A stretch of DNA of 64,000 nt from contig NZ_BMPD01000001.1 of assembly GCF_014647415.1 (NCBI RefSeq), forward strand, positions 744,001-808,000, read 5' to 3'. The notes beneath the pieces were generated by a model. That model made no database searches, was not told where the DNA came from, and was given only the letters and a program-made list of their open reading frames with translations. This stretch comes from Haloarcula sebkhae (GTDB taxonomy: Archaea; Halobacteriota; Halobacteria; Halobacteriales; Haloarculaceae). Positions 55,053 through 63,792 of this stretch are shown here, piece by piece (the stretch's first letter is position 1; every line of letters starts with the position of its first letter). Position numbers and translations under genes: made by a program.

Positions 55053-55648
55053 CGCCCCCGACACGCCGCGGTTTTGTCGTCGCCTGTACGGCCACGCTGG
55101 CCGGTTGTGGCATCCTGCCAGAAGAGAGCGAGCCGATCGAAGCCAGTGCGACCTCACCGGCGGAGCTCCCCGAATCCAGCGACTACTCGCTCGTTATCGA
55201 GGACAGCCCCACCATTGAGACGACAGTGACGGTCGACTTCTCGGGTGACGTGCAGTTGACCTCGCACCAGAACGTGATTGCGACCGTGTTCCGGCGCGTC
55301 TACGAGTCAGCGGGCGGGGAGCGGTTCGGCCTCCTGACGGCCCCGGCCGTCCAGGTCGTCGACCAGCCCGAGGTCGTCCGTGACCCGTTGACGGCGGTGG
55401 ACAGCGTCCGGGTCGTTTCGCTTGCGATGGATGCCGATGTGGACACCGTTTCGGAGTGGCGCGAAAGCGACTCGGCAACGCTTCTGGGGACCGAAACGAC
55501 ACTGATGACAGCGACAGCAACGGTCGACGGCAGCGAGCGGGACATCGCTCGGGTTCGTGTCCGTGCCGATGAGGACTCGGTGACGGCGATAGCGGCTGCC
55601 CCGGACGACACCGTACCGCCGTTTGGCGCAGTCACGCGGGACGCGTAG
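55049..55648 (+). CDS. Tat/lipobox-anchored protein of unknown function
   Basis: A 199-residue protein starting MTPPTRRGFVVACTATLAGCGI: twin Arg and a lipobox (LAGC) mark a Tat-exported lipoprotein. The mature part is beta-rich (TVTVDFSGDVQLTSHQNVIATVFRR, RFGLLTAPAVQVVDQPEV). No family recognised. Its ATG overlaps the stop of the previous gene. Confidence 0.7.
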   Translation: MTPPTRRGFVVACTATLAGCGILPEESEPIEASATSPAELPESSDYSLVIEDSPTIETTVTVDFSGDVQLTSHQNVIATVFRRVYESAGGERFGLLTAPAVQVVDQPEVVRDPLTAVDSVRVVSLAMDADVDTVSEWRESDSATLLGTETTLMTATATVDGSERDIARVRVRADEDSVTAIAAAPDDTVPPFGAVTRDA

Positions 55649-55688
55649 CTTGCGCTTCCGACGGTGGAAAACGGAGAAGGAACCGCTG

Positions 55689-57584
55689 TCAGTCGTCGCT
55701 CGGTTCGACGGCACCGCCGCCGTAGCTCTCGCGGACGGTGCTGATGTTGTCGTATCCCTTCTTGACCAGCGCCAGAGCGAGGCCGATGAGGACTAAGGCC
55801 AGTACTATCTGGACTACTGAGGAAGCGATGGCTGCAGTACTCTCTGCACCGCCCTGAATGAGGTTCTGGTAGAGGTTGCTGTAGAACGCCAGCCAGGACA
55901 GCCCCAATATAGTGATAGTTGTCATGATGGCCATCGGGACACCTGTGGAGTACAGCTGCTTGCTGTCGTCCCAGTTCGCGAGCCAGACAGTCGCGGTCAG
56001 CAGCGCCAGTGCCGCGAGCAGCTGGTTCGCACCGCCGAACAGGGCCCACAACGTGAGCCACTCGCCGGAGATGACCATCAGATAGGCCGGGATGGCCTGC
56101 ACGAGCGGGTTCGTGTAGCGGCCGCGTCCGATTTCGCCGAGGGTCGAACGGATGCCACCACCGACGTTGAAACCGGAAGACGTCTCACCCGCCTGGAGGC
56201 CGACAATCTCCTCCATCATGTACCGACCGAGTCGGACGGCCGTGTCCGTGGAGGTCAGCAGGAAGCTCACCAGCACGAGCGCCATGAACGGCGCGCCGAA
56301 GCTCTGAGGGATACCGAGGCTGGTGAAGATGATGCCACCACCCGTCGCGAAGTTTGGCAGCGCGTTCCCGATACCGCCGCCAGCGGCAGATTCGGCGAAG
56401 CCGGCCACGGCGAGCGTTGACAGTGCGACGGCGGCCAGCAGTCCCTCACCGAGCATCCCACCGTATCCGATAAGGCGGGCGTCGGTCTCTTTGTTCAACT
56501 GCTTGGCTGTCGTTCCGGAGGACACCAGCGAGTGGAAGCCACTGATCGTCCCACAGGCGATTGTAATGAACAGCAGCGGGAACAGCGGTGCGAGGCCAGC
56601 GCCCTCGATACCCCAGAAGCCGTTGAACGCACCCATCGAGTCCGCGATGACCAGCGAGCCGGTCTCGGTGGCAGCCGTGCCGAAAATCGTGCCCACGATG
56701 ACAGCGACCAGCGAGCCGCCAACGCCAGCGTACAGCAGGAATGACGACAGGTAGTCACGCGGCTGGAGCAGTACCCACACCGGGAGCGCGCTCGCAATGC
56801 CCGCGTACACCATGATTATCGGCACCCACGCCGCACTGTTGGGATTCGTCGCAGATGCCCCAGGTATCCACTGCCCGCTGCCCAGACCCAGAACGTCCGC
56901 GAGCACAAGCGTGCCTGCGGGGTAGCTCGCGTCGCCGACGGCCGGGAACAGCGCGAACGGGTACTGAATGCCTGCGTACACTCCGGCAAACACCAGCGTC
57001 ACGAACACGATGGTTCCGGGCAGGAACGGCCCGTTCAGTTGATAGAGGTACACACCCAGTAGCAGGGCCAGTACAATGTAGACGGTGCTCGCAGTCGTCA
57101 CCTGTGGGTACGCATCGAACACAATGGCGACCACCAGCGCGAACACTCCGACAACGAGGATAATCGTCAGGAACGCGAACCACAGTAGCATGTTCTTCCC
57201 ACCCTCGCCGACGTACTCACCGACGATGTAGCCGATGGACTTCCCCTCGTGTCGGAGCGACCCCGACAGTGAGACGAAGTCGTGGACGCTGCCCATCAGC
57301 GGGTTGCCGATGGCGATCCACAGCAGTGCGGGAACCCATCCCCAGATGGCCCCCGCAGTAATCGGTCCGACAATCGGTGCCCCACCCGCGATACTTGAGT
57401 AGTGGTGACCCAGCAACACCGGTTTCTTCGATGGCACGTATTCCTGCCCGTCTTCGTACTTGTGTGCCGGTGTCTCGTTGTCGTTGTCGAGTTCGAGGAA
57501 CCGCGCGAGGTACTTCGAATACCCCAGATACCCCACGCTGAACGTCACCAGTACTGCCAGGACGATCCAGATTACCTGTGTCAT
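55689..57584 (-). CDS. cstA: CstA-family carbon starvation transporter
   Basis: A 631-residue protein with 14-16 helices. CstA marks: FLELDNDNETPAHKYEDGQEYVPSKKPVLLGHHYSSIAGGAPIVGPI, GPITAGAIWGWVPALLW, and FHSLVSSGTTAKQLNKETDA. Members import peptides or pyruvate when carbon is scarce. The 174-base A+T-rich region upstream (57585-57758) holds a TATA-like TATTAATAG near 57616-57624. Confidence 0.92.
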   Translation of the reverse strand: MTQVIWIVLAVLVTFSVGYLGYSKYLARFLELDNDNETPAHKYEDGQEYVPSKKPVLLGHHYSSIAGGAPIVGPITAGAIWGWVPALLWIAIGNPLMGSVHDFVSLSGSLRHEGKSIGYIVGEYVGEGGKNMLLWFAFLTIILVVGVFALVVAIVFDAYPQVTTASTVYIVLALLLGVYLYQLNGPFLPGTIVFVTLVFAGVYAGIQYPFALFPAVGDASYPAGTLVLADVLGLGSGQWIPGASATNPNSAAWVPIIMVYAGIASALPVWVLLQPRDYLSSFLLYAGVGGSLVAVIVGTIFGTAATETGSLVIADSMGAFNGFWGIEGAGLAPLFPLLFITIACGTISGFHSLVSSGTTAKQLNKETDARLIGYGGMLGEGLLAAVALSTLAVAGFAESAAGGGIGNALPNFATGGGIIFTSLGIPQSFGAPFMALVLVSFLLTSTDTAVRLGRYMMEEIVGLQAGETSSGFNVGGGIRSTLGEIGRGRYTNPLVQAIPAYLMVISGEWLTLWALFGGANQLLAALALLTATVWLANWDDSKQLYSTGVPMAIMTTITILGLSWLAFYSNLYQNLIQGGAESTAAIASSVVQIVLALVLIGLALALVKKGYDNISTVRESYGGGAVEPSDD

Positions 57585-57758
57585 GTATATGCATGAATGG
57601 TAACCAACATCAAGCTATTAATAGTTATTATATATTTCCTACATATATTAAGTCCGTCAGAATACGCTCGGTCACACGGCTTCGACTATCAACGAAAATC
57701 TAATATCTGATTACTTATCGGTTATGCGCGGCCCACACATGAGCGGCTGGCCGCCGGC

Positions 57759-58733
57759 TCAGACGAACGTCGGCACCTCAGCGGCCGTCTCGACGTCGAG
57801 TTCGGCTGCGACATCGTCGAGCAGGTCGCCTTTCACCTCCGCCGTACGGGTCGTGATTTCCGCGACTAGCGGCGGGTCGAGCGTCTCACGGACCTCCTGT
57901 AGCCGTTCGTTCTCGGTGGCGACGCGGTCTCGGAGATAGCGAGCCCCACGGCCGTTCTCGTCGGGGTCCGGTTCGGGCGTGAGCTTGTTCGCGACGAGGC
58001 CCCGAACCGAGAGGTCGCGCTCCCGCATCTCGGCGATAGCGCGCCGCGTCTCGTTGACCGAGAGCTGGTCGGGGTTGAGCACGAGGAAGAAGGCGGCGTC
58101 GGCCTGAAGCGCGCCGCCGGCGAACTCGAAGAACTCCTTGCGGTCTTGCAGGCGGGCCAGCACCGGGTCGCCGTCCATCACGCGCCGGGGTTCGTTGTTG
58201 CCGATAGCGGCCTTCTCGAAGAGGTCGATGCTCTTCTCGCGTTTGTGCATCAGCCGGTCGATCCACCCTTCGAGGAACTCCGGCAGGCCGAGCAGTCGGA
58301 GCGTGCTGCCGGTCGGCGACGTGTCGAAGACGACCCGGTCGTACGGGTCGGCGTTGCGCATCACGTCGACGAAGCGGTCGAACAGCGCCGACTCGTAGGC
58401 CCCTGGCGTCTGGTGGGCCATCTCTAGCTGCTGGTTGATTTCGTTGACCATCGCCGCCGACACCTGCTCGGAGAGGTCGTTACGGATGCCGTTGAGGTGG
58501 CGCTGGGTCTCGGTTTCGGGGTCGATCTCCATCGCATCGAGGCCGTCGATGCTCTCGACGGATTCCGGATCGTCGCTGAACGACTGGTCGAACACGTCCG
58601 TGACGGAGTGGGCCGGGTCCGTCGAGACGACGAGCGTGTCGAGGCCGGCTCGCGCTGATTTGACGCCGTAGGCACAGGAGACAGTGGTCTTGCCGACACC
58701 GCCCTTGCCGCCGAAGAAGACGAACGGCTCCAT
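57759..58733 (-). CDS. ArsA/Get3-family ATPase
   Basis: A 324-residue ATPase from ATG 58733. The deviant P-loop FFGGKGGVGKTTVSCA is at residues 6-22, the switch I region VVSTDPAHSVTDVF, switch II FDTSPTGSTLRLL. Single-domain, as in Get3, not the duplicated ArsA. It lacks a clear arsenite-Cys pair and the Get3 CxxC, so a role in membrane-protein targeting or another transfer is more likely than arsenite export. It overlaps the 98-residue gene upstream by one base (TGATG). Confidence 0.85.
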   Translation of the reverse strand: MEPFVFFGGKGGVGKTTVSCAYGVKSARAGLDTLVVSTDPAHSVTDVFDQSFSDDPESVESIDGLDAMEIDPETETQRHLNGIRNDLSEQVSAAMVNEINQQLEMAHQTPGAYESALFDRFVDVMRNADPYDRVVFDTSPTGSTLRLLGLPEFLEGWIDRLMHKREKSIDLFEKAAIGNNEPRRVMDGDPVLARLQDRKEFFEFAGGALQADAAFFLVLNPDQLSVNETRRAIAEMRERDLSVRGLVANKLTPEPDPDENGRGARYLRDRVATENERLQEVRETLDPPLVAEITTRTAEVKGDLLDDVAAELDVETAAEVPTFV

Positions 58734-59029
58734 CAGAAGTGGTACTGCTGACCCTTGCGTTCGATGTACGACCCCCGGTCCCACAGCCGCCGCTCCCAAG
58801 CCTCGAAGGTGTCTTCGAGGTACGGCAGCAGTTCGGCGGTGTAGTACGACACCGGCGACGGGATGCCGAAGGCGTCGGGGAAACAGGCCAGCATGAACGC
58901 GTCCTCGATGTCCTCGGCCTCCTTCTCGATTTTCTCGTAGGCCGGGTGCGTTATCATACCGTGGTACAGTCCGCGGGCCCACTCCCGTAGCGTCCGGCGA
59001 AAGCGCTCGATTCGGTCGGCCAGTTCCAT
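58733..59029 (-). CDS. Small partner protein of the ArsA-type ATPase
   Basis: A 98-residue protein (MELADRIERFRRTLREWARGLYHG), mostly helical, with YEKIEKEAEDIEDAFMLACFPDAFGIPSPVSYYTAELLPYLE. The stop overlaps the ATPase start by one base, so the pair is translated together and probably forms a complex. No known domain. Confidence 0.7.
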   Translation of the reverse strand: MELADRIERFRRTLREWARGLYHGMITHPAYEKIEKEAEDIEDAFMLACFPDAFGIPSPVSYYTAELLPYLEDTFEAWERRLWDRGSYIERKGQQYHF

Positions 59030-59174
59030 CGTGGGTCATGTGTGCGAGAGGCACAGAGTAAAAGCTGTCGCAGTTACCCGTCGACAGTACCCAGCCGCCG
59101 TGCCGGGACAGCGGTCGTGTTCGGCTGCCGGAAACGAGGCGCGATTTGAAGGGAGCCGGCCCACAACGAGGGGT

Positions 59175-60431
59175 ATGCGCGACACCATTCCCGTCACGAT
59201 TCTTTCCGGAAGCCTCGGGGCCGGGAAGACGACGCTACTGAATCACCTGTTGACAGAGGCCGGCGACCGCGACATCGCCGTCCTCGTCAACGACATGGGA
59301 ACCGTCAACGTCGACGCGGAACTCATCGCCGAGGGGTCCGAACTCGACGTGGACGACGGCGTCGCGGAGCTATCGAACGGCTGTATCTGCTGTGAACTGC
59401 AGGACGACCTCGAAACCGCAGTCGTCCGGCTGGCGGACGACCGTGACTTCGACGCGCTCGTTGTCGAGTCCTCTGGTATCTCCGAGCCAGCGCCCGTCGC
59501 GCGGCTGTTCACAACTGAATCGCGCGTGGCGGCGCTCTATCGCGTCGATACGCTTGTGACGGTGCTGGATACCCGGCTGTTTCTCGACTCGTTCGCTGGC
59601 GAGACGCCCGAGCGCCGAGGGACTGTGGAAGCGAACGCCGATGGAGACAGCGACGCCGACCGCCCGCTGTCGGACCTCATGGTCGAACAGGTCGAACTCT
59701 CGAACCTCGTCGTGCTGAACAAGACGGACCTCTGTACGGACGAGGAACTGGACGAAGCCGAGGAACTGGTGGGGGCGCTCCAGCCCGACGCCGAGACCAT
59801 CCGAACGACCTTCTCACAGGTCGACCCCGACCAGCTGTTCGACCGCGCGCTGTTCGACCAGAACGAAATCAACGACCTACCGGGCTGGAAGCGAGCACTG
59901 GCCGAAAGTGGGCATAGTCACGACCACGATGCCAAGGACGATACAGACGGCACTGGCCACGGACACGACGACCACCACCACCATCCCGAAGAGGTGTACG
60001 GCGTCACCTCCTTCACGTATCGCCGCCGTCAGCCGTTCCACCCCGATCGACTCGCCGACGTGCTGCGGGGTCTGCCGTCGGGAGTCGTTCGTTCGAAAGG
60101 GACCGTCTGGCTGGCGGGTGCAGAGCTACGGGTCGTCATCGGGCAGGCCGGCCCCTCGATACGGGCGGAAGCACAGGGGCCTTGGATTGCGAGTCTGCCC
60201 GAAGTCGAGCGGGATATGTACCGCTCGAACCGGCCGGACCTCGACTGGCACGACGAACACGGCGACCGACGGACGGAACTGGTGTTCATCGGAACCGATT
60301 ACGACGAGGAATCCCTTCGGACGGCGCTCGACGACGCGCTCGTCACAGACGAAGAATGGACGGACAGCGAGTCGCTCACCGGACCGTTCCCGGCGGAACA
60401 GGGCGAGGAGACGGTGATACGGAGCCCCTAG
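59175..60431 (+). CDS. CobW/COG0523-family metallochaperone GTPase
   Basis: A 418-residue protein; ATG 59175 (MRDTIPVTILSGSLGAGKTTL) is the conserved start. Walker A GSLGAGKTT, CxCC metal site GCICCEL (about 74), Walker B-like VVESSGIS, NKTD guanine motif LNKTDL, a His/Asp-rich loop (about 250-275, HSHDHDAKDDTDGTGHGHDDHHHH) and the CobW_C domain. It binds metal (zinc, cobalt or nickel) and hands it to target enzymes. A zinc ribbon gene is convergent at its 3' end. Confidence 0.9.
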   Translation: MRDTIPVTILSGSLGAGKTTLLNHLLTEAGDRDIAVLVNDMGTVNVDAELIAEGSELDVDDGVAELSNGCICCELQDDLETAVVRLADDRDFDALVVESSGISEPAPVARLFTTESRVAALYRVDTLVTVLDTRLFLDSFAGETPERRGTVEANADGDSDADRPLSDLMVEQVELSNLVVLNKTDLCTDEELDEAEELVGALQPDAETIRTTFSQVDPDQLFDRALFDQNEINDLPGWKRALAESGHSHDHDAKDDTDGTGHGHDDHHHHPEEVYGVTSFTYRRRQPFHPDRLADVLRGLPSGVVRSKGTVWLAGAELRVVIGQAGPSIRAEAQGPWIASLPEVERDMYRSNRPDLDWHDEHGDRRTELVFIGTDYDEESLRTALDDALVTDEEWTDSESLTGPFPAEQGEETVIRSP

Positions 60432-60634
60432 CAGGCGCAGTCACGACCGGCCGCGCGCTCGAAGCGCATCTCCTCGCCACAGTCCGGACAGACCGGCTCA
60501 CCCTCCAGTTCGACGTCTCTGATGCGAACGCCACAGTCGTCACACCAGTACGCCCCTTTCGACCCATCGTCGGGGCGGGACTTCGTCTCCGGCTGTGAGG
60601 TGAGTGCCTCCTTGACGCTGTCGAGGATGCTCAT
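60428..60634 (-). CDS. Zinc ribbon protein
   Basis: A 68-residue protein: MSILDSVKEALTSQPETKSRP, then WCDDCGVRIRDV and VCPDCGEEMRFERAAGRDCAC. Two CxxCG knuckles form a rubredoxin-like ribbon, followed by a terminal CAC. It overlaps the CobW gene by 4 bases at their convergent ends. Possible zinc client or RNA-binding protein. Confidence 0.72.
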   Translation of the reverse strand: MSILDSVKEALTSQPETKSRPDDGSKGAYWCDDCGVRIRDVELEGEPVCPDCGEEMRFERAAGRDCAC

Positions 60635-60734
60635 GATCGTATATTGAGATTACAGCTACTAAACGTATCGTGGTTGTGCGCAGTCGTCTCACGGGCATCG
60701 ACGAATCAGCCGAACGGTCGAGCTATCGACCGGG

Positions 60735-61148
60735 TCAGCCCCCTGGCACGTCGGCCGCCAGATCTTCGATAGCTCGCTCTAGCTCGTTGCCGCGCTTCCA
60801 GGCGGCGATGCGGTCAGCGAAGGGGAGTGGCAGGTTCAGCGAGACGGTCGACCGCATCGTGAGCCGGGACCCGTTCTCTTCCGGGGTTACGGTAATCTGC
60901 GTCTCCAGATGGTCGAACGGGCCGACCTCGCCCTCGGCGGTGTACCGGAGCCCATCGTCCCGGGATTCGAAACGAAGCGGGACAGACATTCCCGGGCCAG
61001 CGGCGGTGACGAGCGTTCCCGTATCAGTCTCTTCGACGGCCGTTACTGTGAACGTCCCTTCCGCCGCGACGACCGCTTCCGGCGAGAGCGTGCGGTGGAC
61101 AGCTGGCGGCCGCGCCATCACGAACCGAGAGCGTTCGACCTCGCGCAT
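60735..61148 (-). CDS. SRPBCC/START-like protein
   Basis: A 137-residue protein from ATG 61148 (MREVERSRFVMARPPAVHRTLSPEAV); the longer start at 61166 is less likely. Beta-strand pattern TFTVTAVEETDTGTLVTAAGPGMSVPLRFE, EVGPFDHLETQITVTPEENGSRLTMRSTV, and a C-terminal helix (LPFADRIAAWKRGNELERAIEDLA) form the START-like cavity. Ligand unknown. Confidence 0.75.
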   Translation of the reverse strand: MREVERSRFVMARPPAVHRTLSPEAVVAAEGTFTVTAVEETDTGTLVTAAGPGMSVPLRFESRDDGLRYTAEGEVGPFDHLETQITVTPEENGSRLTMRSTVSLNLPLPFADRIAAWKRGNELERAIEDLAADVPGG

Positions 61149-61178
61149 ACCAGTCCACATGCGCACCGGGGTGGTAAA

Positions 61179-61493
61179 TCACAGGGCCAGCGGAGCCGAG
61201 ATGCCGACCAGCAAAACGGCGAAGCCGACACCGATGTAGATGAGGCGCTGAAAGCGAAGCTCCGGGGCGATCTGTACCGAGGGCGGCGGCGCAGTCCAGA
61301 CCAGTCGGTGATACGAAACGGCGGCGACAGCGACGGTCCCGGCTGTCGAAACGATCAGACCGGCCCAGATGGGAAGCCCGTAGGCAAGGCCGTATAGCGG
61401 GCCGACCGAAAACAGCAGCATCACCGCCATCGCAGTGCAGACGAGAAACGGGACCGGGTCGACCGGATCCCCATGACGATTTGGAACGTTCAT
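61179..61493 (-). CDS. Small membrane protein with three helices (DUF7534-like)
   Basis: A 104-residue protein, MNVPNRHGDPVDPVPFLVCTAM. Helices at about 14-33, 38-58 and 83-102 (YIGVGFAVLLVGISAPLAL). The basic/Arg loop before helix three (ELRFQRL) fits cytoplasmic location. No function known; 30 bases from the SRPBCC gene on the same strand. Confidence 0.7.
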   Translation of the reverse strand: MNVPNRHGDPVDPVPFLVCTAMAVMLLFSVGPLYGLAYGLPIWAGLIVSTAGTVAVAAVSYHRLVWTAPPPSVQIAPELRFQRLIYIGVGFAVLLVGISAPLAL

Positions 61494-61616
61494 ACGTTGT
61501 GTTGGGCTCCGAATGTGTTTAGTTGCGCGACTTGGCCGCGCCCAGCCATGGCGAGCGAGTCGAACCCACCGAACACTGCCAAAGAGCTAAGGGCCGTCCC
61601 GTCCGTGTTCGTGGGC

Positions 61617-61829
61617 ATGAGCGACGCGAACGGGTTCGAGGAGGGGGCAAGCGGGTCACAGGGCGACCCGCGGGTACTCATCGCGATGAACGTCGTACTC
61701 TCGACGGTATTCGCAGCCACGATCGTCTGGGGGCTGAGTGTCATCGGCGCAGCGGAACTCACGGCGATCAACGTCGCGACCGGCGCAATACTCCTGTTCG
61801 CGCTGACCTACGCCATCACCCTCCAGTAG
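61617..61829 (+). CDS. Small membrane protein, two helices
   Basis: A 70-residue protein from ATG 61617 (MSDANGFEEGASGSQGDPRV) with helices at about 22-44 and 49-69. The acidic N-terminus is typical. Similar tiny membrane proteins occur widely in haloarchaea. Function unknown. Confidence 0.65.
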   Translation: MSDANGFEEGASGSQGDPRVLIAMNVVLSTVFAATIVWGLSVIGAAELTAINVATGAILLFALTYAITLQ

Positions 61830-61883
61830 CGGTCCGGCGTCACGCTCCTGTGGCGGTTCGACAGCGCGACTGCGACACTCGGC

Positions 61884-62255
61884 TCACTCGGGGTCGTACG
61901 GATGGACATCATCCACCGCGGGCGCGCCGACGACGAGCGTCCGCACTGGTTCGGTCGCCGACTCGGGGTTGTGCGCCCGCTGGGGGCTGTCCGGCTCGAC
62001 GACGAACGCCTCGTCTTCCTCGACCTCGTAGGTCTTCTCGGGCGTCTCGACAGCCAGCGTTCCGGAAAGGACGTAGAACAGTTCTTCCTGGTCGTCGTGA
62101 TAGTGGTACGCGAGCGGAATGTCCTCGCCGGGGGCGACCTCGTAAAGGTTCACGGCCGCATTTTCGAGGTCGGCTGCGTCACTTATCGACCGCTGGATAC
62201 TCGGACGGTCCGGTGTCGGTTCGATGTCGTCGACCGCGAGGTGGTGATAACCCAT
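61884..62255 (-). CDS. Cupin-domain protein
   Basis: A 123-residue single-domain cupin, MGYHHLAVDDIEPTPDRPS. Metal motif 1: YHYHDDQEELFYVLSG with His, His and Glu; motif 2: PDSPQRAHNPE. It binds a divalent metal and may be an enzyme or sensor. Convergent with the small membrane protein. Confidence 0.82.
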   Translation of the reverse strand: MGYHHLAVDDIEPTPDRPSIQRSISDAADLENAAVNLYEVAPGEDIPLAYHYHDDQEELFYVLSGTLAVETPEKTYEVEEDEAFVVEPDSPQRAHNPESATEPVRTLVVGAPAVDDVHPYDPE

Positions 62256-62305
62256 GTCATCCCTGTCGACAGCGACCGACCTAAAACAACTGCTCCCGCG
62301 AGTAC

Positions 62306-63694
62306 TCAGTCCGAGGCTTCTTCCGCATCGACCGGTTCCGTTTCGCCGGTTTCGAGGCGGACGACGCGAGCTTTCATGATACGGGTGTTCTCGACCTGTT
62401 CGACGCGGATCTCGACGCCGTCGTAGGTGATGGTCTCGCCTTCCTCGACCAGTCGGCCGGCGCGGTTGAAGATGAAGCCAGCGATGGTCTCGAACTCCTC
62501 GCCTTCGGGCAGGTCCAGATCCAGCGCCTCGTTGACCTCCTCGATGTTGACCTCGCCTTTGACCGTGACCGTGTCGTCGTCGACGTACTCGATCGGCTCT
62601 TCCTCCTCGCCTTCGAGTATCTCGCCGACGATCTCCTCGGTCAGGTCCTCCATCGTCACCAGCCCCTCGGTGGTCCCGAACTCGTCGATGACGATGACCA
62701 TGTGGAGGCGCTCGGCCCGCATCTCGGTCAGCAAGTCGTCGACGTTCTTTGACTCGGGGACGTGCAGGGTCGGCTCAATGAGGTCCTCAAGCTCCATATC
62801 GCGGGCCAGCGCCTCGCCGTAGTTGAGGTCCCGAACGAGGTCGCGGATGTGGATGACGCCGATGACGTTGTCCAGACTTCCCTCGTAGACCGGAATACGG
62901 GCGTGACCGCTCTGGATACACGTCTCAAGGGCTTCCTCGACGGATGACTCCTTGGCGACGGCGGTCATGTCCAGCCGCGGCGTCATCACTTCCTTGGCGA
63001 TGGTGTCGTTGAACCGGAGCGTACGCTGGAGCATCTCGCGTTCGTCCTCATCGAGGACGCCCTCGCGCTCACCTGTCTCGATGATGTCTTGTATCTCTTC
63101 GCGGGTGACATAGGAGGTCTCGATGGCGGAACGGCCCCCGGTGATCTTGTTGACGACGCGAGTGAGGTAATCAAACAGCAGAATAAGCGGGAGCAACACC
63201 CTCTCGGCAGCCTTGAGCGGCTTGGAGATGCGCAGCGCCCACGACTCGGTGTTCTCCACCGCGTAGCTCTTTGGCGCGCTCTCGCCGAACAGCAGCACGA
63301 TGGCAGTGACCCCGAACGTCGCGATAGCGACAGCCAGCCCCTGGCTCTCAACGTACATCGCAAGGAGTCCAGTAGCGATGGACGACATCGCGATGTTGAC
63401 GAGGTTGTTGCCGACGAGAATCGTCACAAGCAGGCGGTGGGGGTCTGATTTGAGTTGTTTGAGCGTCTTCGCACCCGGGACGGCGTCCTCGACGAGCGCC
63501 TCCGTCCGGTGTGCAGGCAGCGAGAACATCGCAATTTCTGAGGACGAGAAGAACGCTGAGAGGACAACCAGTGCGACGAGCGTGACAATACCAGCGACGA
63601 GCACCGCGTCTTTTGGTATTGGGACGCCGACGATTTCGACGCCCTGCAGCATCGCTGTAGACAGCTCAAGCGGCGCAGGTGGATCCAGGGCCAT
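62306..63694 (-). CDS. CNNM/CorC-type membrane protein with CBS pair
   Basis: A 462-residue protein from ATG 63694 (MALDPPAPLELSTAMLQGVE). DUF21/CNNM membrane domain at about 20-190 (LSAFFSSSEIAMFSL), two CBS domains at about 195-320 (VMTPRLDMTAVAKESSVEEAL, GVIHIRDLV), and a CorC_HlyC C-terminal domain (about 345-430, VNIEEVNEALDLDLPEGEEFETIAGF). Members move Mg2+ or Co2+ and sense nucleotides through CBS. It is divergent from the last gene. Confidence 0.9.
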   Translation of the reverse strand: MALDPPAPLELSTAMLQGVEIVGVPIPKDAVLVAGIVTLVALVVLSAFFSSSEIAMFSLPAHRTEALVEDAVPGAKTLKQLKSDPHRLLVTILVGNNLVNIAMSSIATGLLAMYVESQGLAVAIATFGVTAIVLLFGESAPKSYAVENTESWALRISKPLKAAERVLLPLILLFDYLTRVVNKITGGRSAIETSYVTREEIQDIIETGEREGVLDEDEREMLQRTLRFNDTIAKEVMTPRLDMTAVAKESSVEEALETCIQSGHARIPVYEGSLDNVIGVIHIRDLVRDLNYGEALARDMELEDLIEPTLHVPESKNVDDLLTEMRAERLHMVIVIDEFGTTEGLVTMEDLTEEIVGEILEGEEEEPIEYVDDDTVTVKGEVNIEEVNEALDLDLPEGEEFETIAGFIFNRAGRLVEEGETITYDGVEIRVEQVENTRIMKARVVRLETGETEPVDAEEASD

Positions 63695-63792
63695 CAACGG
63701 TCGAAATTGTAATGGGCGAGGATTAAGGCTTGTCATGGAGGGGTTGCCAGCGAAGCCCTTACCCGGCTTTCACGCGTATCGCCGCATAGAGT

